Origin: Candidatus Multiplicimicrobium inquinatum
GTDB lineage: Bacteria > Omnitrophota > Omnitrophia > Omnitrophales > Aquincolibacteriaceae
Assembly: GCA_002344825.1 (NCBI GenBank)
Contig: DDUN01000034.1
Location: 1 to 14,855 of the forward strand
DNA: 14,855 bases
Direction of reading: 5' to 3'
Both the position numbers and the translations under genes were made by a program. Below, piece by piece: positions 7,246 to 14,855 of this stretch (within the stretch, counting starts at the first letter, position 1; each line of letters opens with the position of its first letter). A model generated the notes under the pieces. It ran no database searches, was not told the origin of the DNA, and worked only from the letters and a program-made list of their open reading frames with translations.

Positions 7246-7411
7246 AGAAGCGACTTCATAAGTAGTCGTAAAGCCAAAGGATTGAGAGGAGCAAGCAGAG
7301 CAAGGAGTCCGAAGCAGGCAATGCCAAAGGGCGCATTGTCGATACAGGACGACGAAGCTATGCGAAGCTCATATCAATTCGACGCTTATGAATACTTGTG
7401 AATCCGCTTCT
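7246..7411. repeat. 166-base imperfect palindrome after the giant gene (element E3)
   Basis: The arms pair all the way in: AGAAGCG 7246-7252 with CGCTTCT 7405-7411; TTCATAAG 7255-7262 with CTTATGAA 7385-7392; GTCG 7265-7268 with CGAC 7380-7383; ATTGA 7281-7285 with TCAAT 7374-7378; GAGC 7289-7292 with GCTC 7367-7370; AGC 7294-7296 with GCT 7357-7359; GTCC 7307-7310 with GGAC 7347-7350; CAATGC 7319-7324 with GCATTG 7333-7338. More than 40 base pairs are interrupted by regular purine-rich mismatches. It begins about 50 bases past the giant gene's stop codon and ends near the ppa promoter region. It may be a terminator, an RNA-stabilising structure, or a non-autonomous mobile element; no flanking duplication is evident. 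Bases 7412-7459 show nothing else. Confidence 0.65.
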
Positions 7412-7459
7412 TAATAAACGGCTAAATGAGGAAGGAGCTTGAGAATGAAGTTTATGCGG

Positions 7460-10400
7460 CTAAGCGGAAACAGCGGCTTTAGCCTGAGCCTGAATTTGGA
7501 GTGTAATCTCTCCAACAATCTTACTGAGAACATCCGATACAATGCGCCAACTATTTACGTTCTCTTCTTCAAACAATTCTGCTGAAACCTCGCGCAAGTC
7601 TCCAATGTCTGTGGACTGACCCGCAACAACAGTTTGAGCAATGCGAATAGAATGCTTTCGGGGCTCTGCATCTTCTTCCTTATAGCTAATTAAACGGATG
7701 TCACGACGAGAGCCAATAGCGGTTTGAAGTATTGTTATTTCATTGAGATCTTGCTGTAAGCCAGTAATCTGAATAGGCTCTAAACCCACTCCTTGTAAAA
7801 TGCGGCTCAATCCTCGGTTTAAAGCGGCTTTATCATTCACCTCGATCATAAACTGCTTGGGATATTGACTTCTCAATTCGAGCCACTTTGACTTAATTTC
7901 ACCCGTCTTAACAATAAAACCATAACGAGAATCAGGATTAGCCGTTAAGATCGCGCGCATATCTTCAATATCAAGCTCTTCCAACTTTTGCTCTGTTGTA
8001 AACTCAATCGTTACGCTCTTTTTATCACCATGCCAACCATCCAGTTTTAAAATGGAACTTAACCGATTTTCAGAACGAGCAGGCATGATAAAGCCCGCAA
8101 CAGAATGTAGATTTTCCATAGTTGCTTCTCCGGCAGCAAAAACAACTCCGCCAGCCACAAGCGCGGCAATAACCGGGGCGGTCGCACTAGCTTCCTCGCC
8201 TCTTTGAAGAGCATCCAATATATTTTCGGGCAATAAAACTCCGCGAAGCTCAGAACGAGCACGCCCATTAAACCGATAAACTTTCAAATAGATGCCGGGC
8301 TGATCATATCCGGATTCCAATTGAATCGGAGATGAATTCAGAAGAGTCCATTCCGAGCCTTGATAATCGGTCAGCGGCAAAATTCCGTTAAAAATCTGAT
8401 TGCGAATCGCCAGCAGAGCAATATGCGCCCCAGGCTTCATTGTCTGCATTTTATTTAAAAACTTAGCTCTAAACATTTCCCGCTCAGACGGATCGCTGGG
8501 CTCCGTATAAAAATAAGTAATCAAATCATATTTTCCCCAATCAGCCTCGTCCGACAAACCATCGCCGTCCTGGCTGCTGTAATAAGCCGCATTGGCAGTT
8601 TGTTTGCCAGAAAATCTCCGCAGCAATTCTTTTGTTTTATCAGAAATACTTGGATTAATCTCATATCCATCAGCCTTCATTGAAAAATAATTAGCCGCGG
8701 CGATACCAAATCGAAAATCTCCGGCTCCGAAATCAAGCATTTGCTTCCCTTGGAGCTGTACACCTAAAGCACGTAAAGCAATAAAAAATTTCAGCACAAC
8801 GCTCCAGGGCGCTGAAGCGAAAACGCCTGTGGCTGTTTTTTCCGTATGAAAAATTTGACCTGAATAAACTTCGCCTAAATTATTTAATTCCGGATGATCA
8901 AACTCTAAGCGCATTCGCTGATAATCGAGCAAGGCCAAATAAATTATTTCATCAAAAGCACCCATTGTCTCAACCGTAAGAACTTCCTGAGCAGGCTTAT
9001 TGTTTTCTTGCATCCATTTCACTAAAGCCGCCTTCCGATCATCAAGCTGTCGGCTCGATAAACCCCGGGGGAAAATTCTGCTCAAATTAGCCTCCATAAA
9101 GACCACTATGGCATCTTCTAAGGAGGTTCCGCTTATTTTTACCTTTTGGCGTCCGATTTCTTGATTAATTATTCTAAATAAAATGCCAACATATAAGTTC
9201 AATTCTTCCGCAAAAAGTTTTTCTTCCGCATCCGCCCGCACCCGAGAGTTTTTTTCGGAACTCATCCAATCATCAGAAAGTAGTTTGATCTGAAACGCAT
9301 CCAATTTTCTTGATTCTGAACGCGCAGACAAAGTAATCGGCTTTAAAAAGGCGGTTCCATTTTTAGAATCGCCCTGCTGTAAATGCCAAAGCATATAACT
9401 GAGAAAAAGCTTTCCGGCGGCTTCGCTTTCCGGTGACGTTTCTTTCTTTTCAATTTCAGCAATCAGTTTGGTAACAACTTGCGCATCATAGGTTCCGACA
9501 ACAATCTGCGACGGATTTTGATCTCGAGTTAATTCCGTCACATATGCCTGCAAATGTGTTTCAAAATCCTGATACCCCAACTTAACAGTATCTCCGCTTT
9601 CAAGCAGCTGATTGTAGTGCTCAATCCAAGCTCTCTCACGAGGGCTGATTTCCGGGCGTTCAGCGGCTTGTCGCATAGAATCCATCATGCGTGAAAACTG
9701 CGGGGAAAAACGCGTAAATTCAAATCCAACCTGAAAGCTCTGCCGGGGATACTCTTCTTTCAAAGCGAATGTTTTTTCAAATAACTTTGCAACATACTGT
9801 TCCGCCAAAGCGGTGTGATGGCTGAATATCCTTTTGATATCCAAAAGATAAACCATCTCGGTTCTTTCAGCGGGACTACTCCAATGCTTGGTAAATTCTT
9901 TGGAAGTATCGACGACAAAAAGCGGTCTTCCGGCAGCGTGAGCCATATGCATAAAACCCGTGTTGGGCGTAACAACAGCATCCGCAATAGCCATAAAATC
10001 CCAAACCTGAGATAACCGCGCGGAGTCAATCATAGGCAATACAAAAATGCGCTGATTTCCGCTTGAATAGGCGATTAGTTCTTCCGCGACACTCATCGCA
10101 AAACTGCGGGCACTTGGGCTCGTACCGCCTGAAAACATCAGGTGCGAATTCGGGTTTGCATGCAGAACTTTACTCAAAAGTTGAACCCAAAATGCTTTAT
10201 TAACCGTCTGCTCCTGAGTAACCGCGTCCAGATTTACGTAAACAACATTTGATTTTCCGGTAACAATTTCATTCATGGTCTGATAATTCATGATTTGTTT
10301 AAAAATGAGTGGAATAGGTTTTCCTGAAATCTTGCGGTCAAAAAAATCGGATTCATCCGCCGTGCGGATTAATCGCATCCAATCAACCTGATGCCCGCCC

Positions 10401-13400
10401 ACCTCGGGATGGTTGTAAATATTCAAGGGCAATTCAGACTCGCCATCGATCAACTCCCAGTCTTTCAGAATCGCTTCAGCTTCATTCCAGAAAATCGGTC
10501 CTTCTTCTGTTTTAGAAATTTCTTTCCTTAAAATCGTTTTTCCGTTTTGATCCACAAGCTCAGATCGAGCTCCCCCATAAACCGCCAAATTCACTATATC
10601 CAGAAAATAATCCGTATTTAAATCAGCCGGCTTGCCGGAAAGCGAACGTTGCGCGATTGCCAGCTGGTATTTTCCTTTCGGAGCAGACACGGGTTTAATC
10701 CGGCTCCACTCTCTGTGATGCTCAAACATCTGAGCAAAATCCACTCCCTCAATTTCAATCGTCGCGTTGGGAAAGCGTTTCAGCAAAGCGGGAATCAAAA
10801 ATGCGAAACGAACCGCATCGTAGCCGAGCTTAGCGCCATTACCAATGTCGTACTCGCCTGTAACAAAAATACGCTTCACGTCCTTGGCAAAATCAGAGTT
10901 TTTCGGATCATTCCAAGGAAGACCCAACGGAGCTTTAACTTGCCCTTCTTCCTCACGCATTTCGGAACGACCCATCAAATTTAAAATCCAATGCGTATCC
11001 TGTGCTGCGGAAAGAGCATTCATTTCTTTGGAATTAAATTTGCGGTCAATCGTTGAAGTATCGAAAAGATAGCGGTTCAGAAGATTTTGCCGCGATGGCG
11101 AATAAAAACCCATACGCGCGTAAAAACCGGCACGGGCAGATTGAGCTTCAACAGCCGCATTTTCATTGGTTTCAAAATTCGAATGAAAAATTTGCGATGC
11201 GGCATTAACGGCTAAACGCTCCGCCTGGGGATGCGCCTGAATGCCCAGTGCCGCCACTGCTTCATATATTTCGCGGCTGGACGGAAGGAGCGTTTGATCG
11301 CGCCCTTGAAAGAGATGAAAAGCCACAGTTAAATTGCGATTTAACCCTAGTGCACCCGCGCTTGTCTGCGGATGTAAGATTTCTTTGATGATCGCATATC
11401 CGATAATCGGATTACCGGCGGCATTCGGATTACGAATAAATATAAAGTCTCGTTCATTAATAATACCGGCATCTTCATCACCCGGCATTATCTGCACCGC
11501 CCGGACTTGAATGAATTCAAGCTGTTTATCCCCTTCAAACGCGATCATGCGACGCTGACCACCAAACTGTTCCCCTGCTCTTAATTCCTCCATATTGCCG
11601 CGAAAATCAAAAACTTTTCTTACGTAGGGATGCGCATTAATTGTAGCCTCATATTCTGTAACAATACCGCTCACGCGGTCCGCCGTAAGCACTTCGGCTT
11701 GCGGAAGATTTTTCCGGCGTGTGAGAATACGCGCCACAGTCGCCGCGCGCAGTTGATCCGCATGATTCTCAACGCTTGAACGAATAATGCCTGGCTGAGC
11801 AGTTTCGCCTTCCCGCATTTCGGAGCGCGTTAAAACTTCAATAAAATACGATCGCACCACTTCATCTAAGCTATACCCCGCCTGTGCTAATTGCGGTCTC
11901 AGATTAAGCACATCTAAAATCCAATCTTTCAACGGATTCCCCTCGAGGTTGCCATGCTCTTGAATAAATTCCAACCTTGTGCTTCTGCCTAAAATACGCT
12001 TGTGGTAATCTGCGGATAACTCTTTGTGTCCCGCATATTGCTTACGCTGAAGAAATGTTTTAACATCCGCCGGATCCATCCAAAGGTAAGCTAACATTAA
12101 CGCCAAACTGACATAATCATCAAAAAAATTAGGTGCCGAAATTCTAAAGTCTTGCCCTCCAACCGTTGCCGGACTAACTTGTCGGTGCGACACAAAATCC
12201 CATGTCCCCAGAATCTCTTCCGGTTTAGTTCCGGCGAGCGAAGCCCGAATGTCAGCAGCCGCATCATAATCAATTAATTTCACTGCCATCTCTCCCGTTT
12301 CAGGGCTGATATCTAAAATTCCTTTCTCCTCATCAAGATATTGAACCTTAAATGCATCCAGCTTGATGTCACCGTGGACGCGGCCTGTAACTTTATGAAA
12401 ACGATAAAGCGTTTCAACTAAAGCGCTGGCCAAGGCCTTATAGGCACCAAGCGGGTTTTCCGAAAAATTAAAATTAGGGTTGGGAATTTGATTGGGAATC
12501 TCCACCTTCCGATAACTTTCTATCCAAGTTTCACTCATCAATAAATCTTCCATATCTATTCCCGGCACCCAAACCATCAACAGTCCTTTTTTAGCCTTAA
12601 CTCCTTGATACCCCGCTGCCGGATCGACTTCATACATGCTGTCGTTATCACCGCCGCGAAAAACACCTCCCATTAGTCCGGCTGGAATGTGAATCCATGA
12701 TCCCGGCTGTCCCTCAATGGGCTGATCAATGGCGGCTTGCATTATTTTTTCATAGACACCCACCTCCGTAGCTTCCCGTAACTTATGAGTTCCTTCGCCA
12801 TCCTGATAAATTTTTAAGACAAACTTGAGAGGCTGGTTATCAACCCCGAGAAGAACTGCGGGTTGGCCTGAAGGATCAATCAGTTGCACTTCATAAAAAT
12901 CATTAAATCCGGTCAGAGAAATTTTATTGCCTAATACAATCGGCCACGATGCCATGGCGGCCCATGTTTCCTTACTCACAAAAACATCAAACCCTTGTAC
13001 GACTCGCATTTCAGAACGCCCAATTAACTCGCGGACATTGGCTAAATACATCGTCAAATTATCCATCGGAGTTCCTCGATGCCGCGCAAGCAATCCCGCA
13101 AAAACTTCTTCATTAGACAAGCCGGGGGCAACAGCCTCACTGATTGTTTTTGCGTTTTGATCATCTGATTCCAAGGTCAAAATGCCGTCGCTGGCAACCA
13201 TCAGAAAGTAATCACCTCCCAATTCTAAATTGAAAAACTCAACCTCTGGCTCCGTCCCAACCGCAGGCTCATCTCCGTGCCCCAGCGCCGACAAAACTTT
13301 CATCTGTGTTCCGTTTGGAAAAAAATAAAAATCCCCATTTAAACCCCACCCCCGAGAGATAAGATCAATTTTATCAGCGTCAGCTCTTATTGATTTCATC

Positions 13401-14855
13401 AGCTTTAAATCCATAGCTGTTTTAGAATTCTGATCGCCGACATGATTCAAAGTGCTTTTTTTAGAAATGGGATTTTGCGGTTGACTGCGATCAACCACCA
13501 TAATCGGTGAATCGCCCAGTGAGATCATCACAATTCGTCCGCCAACAACAACCGCTATCGAAGCCGTTGTGCCTGATTGCAAATATCCCTTTTTGTTCAT
13601 CTCGAGACTAACACGCTGAAACGCCGACTCAATTTGCGCGCGCCAATCATCATCCGAAGTTGCCGCGTCAACTCTCGCTAAAATAGTTTCCAACTCCAGC
13701 TTCAAAAGATTTTGCGCCTGCTCTGCCGCTTCCGCACCGCGTTTGCCATGCCCGTCAAAAACCGCCATCACAGCGGCCTGTCCCATTTTTGTTTTTACCG
13801 TAAAATTCATAAAACGATCTTGATTGGCATCATCCGTATTCTCTTTTTTCCGCAGTCCTACATGATTCAAAAATAATATTCCAGGGCCGTCAACTTTAGA
13901 GTTTGCTTTAAATGGCTTAGGCTGAAGTTTGATTAATGACTCCTTTCTGGGGCCGGGCTGCTCAAGCGAAACCTCAACAATGGAGGGATTATAGTCTTCT
14001 ATCTCCGCATCATTTTCCGCCTCCAGCAACGTGATCGTGATCTGCGTGGATGGCTTGTGTTTTCTCACCTTCCGTTGAATTTCCGCAAGAATACCCATGG
14101 CAAGATTTTGATACTCACGGCTGAATGTCGGAAGTCCGTCTAAGTCGACAAGCCGCTTGCCGTCTCGCAATAAATAAATTTGGACATTTTTTCCCGGCTC
14201 GCCTTGAATCTCTAGATCGTAACTCTCCGTTTCGCTCCACTTATTTGCGGCTTGCTGAAGGCGTTCAAACGCCTCTATCAAGTTAAGTGTCTCGCCGTCT
14301 AAATTAAAAGTTTCCGCTTTGGAAATTGGTTTACCGATTAAGTTTTCAACCGCGGATATAAATTCCTCTGAAGCTTCCGCCCGTATTTCAGAGCGGGCGG
14401 ATCGATCTTCCAAGCCTCTGATTGGCTCAGAAGTTGCAGGGGGATCAGAGGCTGGCTTTGACAATTTTTTTACTGCCACCAATACAACAAAAATCGCCAC
14501 TATAGCGACTACTCCGGCAGCAAGCCAATTCAAAGTTCTGTCTCGAATGGATTTTTTTAACTGCCTCTCTTCGATTAAGAGCGCGGTTTGCTGAATAACT
14601 TGCTTTGCTTTTTTCTCATCTTCAGAAATCTCGCGGATAAATTTCTGGGTATCCGGATGCTCAAAAAGATTTGTGCGGCTATTCTTAATATGATCATTCC
14701 AAAATTGGGCGGGAGAAACCGGGTAAGCTTGATCCGGCGAATGGGCGCTAGGCGGTCCTTTTTGAAAATAACCCAAAGAAGCCAACGCAATCGAAAAGAA
14801 ATTAAGCCTCAAGTGCTGAGGCTGCACAGAGCCTTGTCGGGCAAAATCGACCAAT
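7460..14855 (-). CDS. Giant multidomain protein: PP2C phosphatase, kinase-like, GT9-like and methyltransferase domains (5' end outside window)
   Basis: At least 2464 codons ending in TAG at 7460-7462; residues are numbered from the codon at 14852-14854, and the true start lies beyond the window. In order: a charged region; one membrane helix (110-128); a PP2C phosphatase (about 320-610) with NQDR 344-347, DGHG 367-370, SGTT 427-430, GDS 447-449, ASDG 554-557 and DN 598-599, so its metal aspartates are intact; a Ser/Thr-kinase-like domain (about 640-1000) with K681, HGDIK 827-831 and DYD 862-864; a segment with GNAT-like ARAGFYARMGF (1240-1250); a region with a GT9-glycosyltransferase motif TPNTGFMHMAHAAG (1629-1642); a methyltransferase with LDFGAGDFRFG (2040-2050); a hydrophobic stretch (2226-2242); and an unrecognised C-terminal 200 residues. 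Tags of the form R-S-E-x-R separate these parts. The kinase lacks the catalytic-loop Asn (A834) and has DYD for DFG, so it may be atypical or inactive. Substrates and overall role are unknown. Confidence 0.85.
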   Translation of the reverse strand, partial: LVDFARQGSVQPQHLRLNFFSIALASLGYFQKGPPSAHSPDQAYPVSPAQFWNDHIKNSRTNLFEHPDTQKFIREISEDEKKAKQVIQQTALLIEERQLKKSIRDRTLNWLAAGVVAIVAIFVVLVAVKKLSKPASDPPATSEPIRGLEDRSARSEIRAEASEEFISAVENLIGKPISKAETFNLDGETLNLIEAFERLQQAANKWSETESYDLEIQGEPGKNVQIYLLRDGKRLVDLDGLPTFSREYQNLAMGILAEIQRKVRKHKPSTQITITLLEAENDAEIEDYNPSIVEVSLEQPGPRKESLIKLQPKPFKANSKVDGPGILFLNHVGLRKKENTDDANQDRFMNFTVKTKMGQAAVMAVFDGHGKRGAEAAEQAQNLLKLELETILARVDAATSDDDWRAQIESAFQRVSLEMNKKGYLQSGTTASIAVVVGGRIVMISLGDSPIMVVDRSQPQNPISKKSTLNHVGDQNSKTAMDLKLMKSIRADADKIDLISRGWGLNGDFYFFPNGTQMKVLSALGHGDEPAVGTEPEVEFFNLELGGDYFLMVASDGILTLESDDQNAKTISEAVAPGLSNEEVFAGLLARHRGTPMDNLTMYLANVRELIGRSEMRVVQGFDVFVSKETWAAMASWPIVLGNKISLTGFNDFYEVQLIDPSGQPAVLLGVDNQPLKFVLKIYQDGEGTHKLREATEVGVYEKIMQAAIDQPIEGQPGSWIHIPAGLMGGVFRGGDNDSMYEVDPAAGYQGVKAKKGLLMVWVPGIDMEDLLMSETWIESYRKVEIPNQIPNPNFNFSENPLGAYKALASALVETLYRFHKVTGRVHGDIKLDAFKVQYLDEEKGILDISPETGEMAVKLIDYDAAADIRASLAGTKPEEILGTWDFVSHRQVSPATVGGQDFRISAPNFFDDYVSLALMLAYLWMDPADVKTFLQRKQYAGHKELSADYHKRILGRSTRLEFIQEHGNLEGNPLKDWILDVLNLRPQLAQAGYSLDEVVRSYFIEVLTRSEMREGETAQPGIIRSSVENHADQLRAATVARILTRRKNLPQAEVLTADRVSGIVTEYEATINAHPYVRKVFDFRGNMEELRAGEQFGGQRRMIAFEGDKQLEFIQVRAVQIMPGDEDAGIINERDFIFIRNPNAAGNPIIGYAIIKEILHPQTSAGALGLNRNLTVAFHLFQGRDQTLLPSSREIYEAVAALGIQAHPQAERLAVNAASQIFHSNFETNENAAVEAQSARAGFYARMGFYSPSRQNLLNRYLFDTSTIDRKFNSKEMNALSAAQDTHWILNLMGRSEMREEEGQVKAPLGLPWNDPKNSDFAKDVKRIFVTGEYDIGNGAKLGYDAVRFAFLIPALLKRFPNATIEIEGVDFAQMFEHHREWSRIKPVSAPKGKYQLAIAQRSLSGKPADLNTDYFLDIVNLAVYGGARSELVDQNGKTILRKEISKTEEGPIFWNEAEAILKDWELIDGESELPLNIYNHPEVGGHQVDWMRLIRTADESDFFDRKISGKPIPLIFKQIMNYQTMNEIVTGKSNVVYVNLDAVTQEQTVNKAFWVQLLSKVLHANPNSHLMFSGGTSPSARSFAMSVAEELIAYSSGNQRIFVLPMIDSARLSQVWDFMAIADAVVTPNTGFMHMAHAAGRPLFVVDTSKEFTKHWSSPAERTEMVYLLDIKRIFSHHTALAEQYVAKLFEKTFALKEEYPRQSFQVGFEFTRFSPQFSRMMDSMRQAAERPEISPRERAWIEHYNQLLESGDTVKLGYQDFETHLQAYVTELTRDQNPSQIVVGTYDAQVVTKLIAEIEKKETSPESEAAGKLFLSYMLWHLQQGDSKNGTAFLKPITLSARSESRKLDAFQIKLLSDDWMSSEKNSRVRADAEEKLFAEELNLYVGILFRIINQEIGRQKVKISGTSLEDAIVVFMEANLSRIFPRGLSSRQLDDRKAALVKWMQENNKPAQEVLTVETMGAFDEIIYLALLDYQRMRLEFDHPELNNLGEVYSGQIFHTEKTATGVFASAPWSVVLKFFIALRALGVQLQGKQMLDFGAGDFRFGIAAANYFSMKADGYEINPSISDKTKELLRRFSGKQTANAAYYSSQDGDGLSDEADWGKYDLITYFYTEPSDPSEREMFRAKFLNKMQTMKPGAHIALLAIRNQIFNGILPLTDYQGSEWTLLNSSPIQLESGYDQPGIYLKVYRFNGRARSELRGVLLPENILDALQRGEEASATAPVIAALVAGGVVFAAGEATMENLHSVAGFIMPARSENRLSSILKLDGWHGDKKSVTIEFTTEQKLEELDIEDMRAILTANPDSRYGFIVKTGEIKSKWLELRSQYPKQFMIEVNDKAALNRGLSRILQGVGLEPIQITGLQQDLNEITILQTAIGSRRDIRLISYKEEDAEPRKHSIRIAQTVVAGQSTDIGDLREVSAELFEEENVNSWRIVSDVLSKIVGEITLQIQAQAKAAVSA
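11831..13003 (-). other. Tag-bounded module C: divergent Ser/Thr-kinase-like domain
   Basis: Residues 618-1008. Kinase landmarks in order: FVLKIY with the likely ATP-binding K681; a long insertion; GRVHGDIKLDAFKV (825-837) as catalytic loop, with D829 and K831 present; KLIDYDAA (859-866) in the place of the DFG loop; GTWDFVSHRQ (883-892) in the place of the activation segment end; DDYVSLALML (912-921) matching the DxYSLG helix. Two changes set it apart: Ala replaces the metal-binding Asn (834) and Asp replaces the Gly of DFG (864). It may be a weak, unusual or dead kinase. Confidence 0.75.
12982..14380 (-). other. Tag-bounded module B: PP2C-type Ser/Thr phosphatase
   Basis: Residues 159-611 of the giant protein, between the first two tags. 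The first 160 residues are unrecognised. The rest shows the PP2C metal-dependent phosphatase motifs in correct order and spacing, with aspartates D346, D367, D556 and D598 in the metal-binding positions. Because the only predicted membrane helix lies before it, this module and all that follow should be on the same side of the membrane, probably the cytoplasm, where it could dephosphorylate proteins. Being followed at once by a kinase-like module suggests opposing activities on shared targets; that is an inference. Confidence 0.85.

Larger units (their letters stand above)
8062..14398 (-). repeat. Eight R-S-E-x-R hexapeptide tags in the giant protein
   Basis: Copies, by residue and base position of the hexapeptide: ARSEIR 153-158 (14381-14398), GRSEMR 612-617 (13004-13021), TRSEMR 1009-1014 (11813-11830), GRSEMR 1295-1300 (10955-10972), ARSELV 1429-1434 (10553-10570, last Arg lost), ARSESR 1844-1849 (9308-9325), ARSELR 2199-2204 (8243-8260), ARSENR 2259-2264 (8063-8080). 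The invariant core is R-S-E. Arg is coded by CGC, CGT or CGA and Ser by TCT, TCC or TCA in different copies, so the amino acids are more conserved than the bases. All but the 1429 copy fall between recognisable domains. Confidence 0.85.

Noticed and set aside
10649..10984. 111-codon plus-strand open frame
   Set aside because: It lies wholly antisense to the giant gene, whose domains read through it, and its product looks like no protein family.
8062..14398. The RSE tags as copies of a recent DNA repeat
   Set aside because: Only about 14 bases are shared, with synonymous differences among copies and no common flanking sequence, so a recent duplication is not supported.
14852..14854. TTG as the start codon of the giant gene
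   Set aside because: The frame is open to the window edge, no ribosome binding site can be seen, and the first residues show no signal peptide; the start lies outside.

Overview
The window is a bacterial chromosome segment in which every supported gene lies on the minus strand. Gene order in the direction of transcription (right to left) is: a very large multidomain gene (5' end beyond the window), ppa, a ROK sugar kinase, a Ppx/GppA phosphatase, ppk1, and a B12-binding radical SAM gene (3' end beyond the window). No rRNA, tRNA, CRISPR array or transposase gene was seen. The organism is best guessed as a Candidatus Omnitrophota (OP3) bacterium. That is an inference from the very large patchwork protein with recurring R-S-E-x-R tags, a style I associate with that phylum; nothing here proves it.

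Region 1 (about 14855-7460): at least 2464 codons of one reading frame. It encodes a membrane anchor followed by a PP2C-type phosphatase, a divergent Ser/Thr-kinase-like domain, an acetyltransferase-like segment, a GT9-like glycosyltransferase segment, a SAM methyltransferase, a short hydrophobic segment and an unrecognised C-terminal module. Eight copies of a short tag ([AGT]-R-S-E-[MILNS]-R, one copy degenerate) occur in it, seven of them at domain borders. This is the most unusual object in the window.

Region 2 (7197-1679): a phosphate and polyphosphate block. Ppa hydrolyses pyrophosphate, Ppk1 makes polyphosphate from ATP, Ppx/GppA degrades polyphosphate and/or pppGpp, and a ROK kinase phosphorylates a sugar or amino sugar. 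ppx and ppk1 overlap by 4 bases (ATGA) and are surely co-translated. The ROK gene has its own promoter-like sequence. ppa probably starts at an internal ATG with a good Shine-Dalgarno sequence, not at the upstream TTG.

Region 3 (1514-1): a B12-binding radical SAM protein of unknown substrate.

The gaps after ppk1, after ppa and after the giant gene each hold a long imperfect palindrome (about 103, 122 and 166 bases) that would fold into a long interrupted RNA hairpin. They share short sequence blocks (CAAGCAG; GGACGACGA) and look like one family of structured 3'-end elements. A different hairpin pair, a GC-rich REP-like repeat, lies between the ROK gene and ppx.
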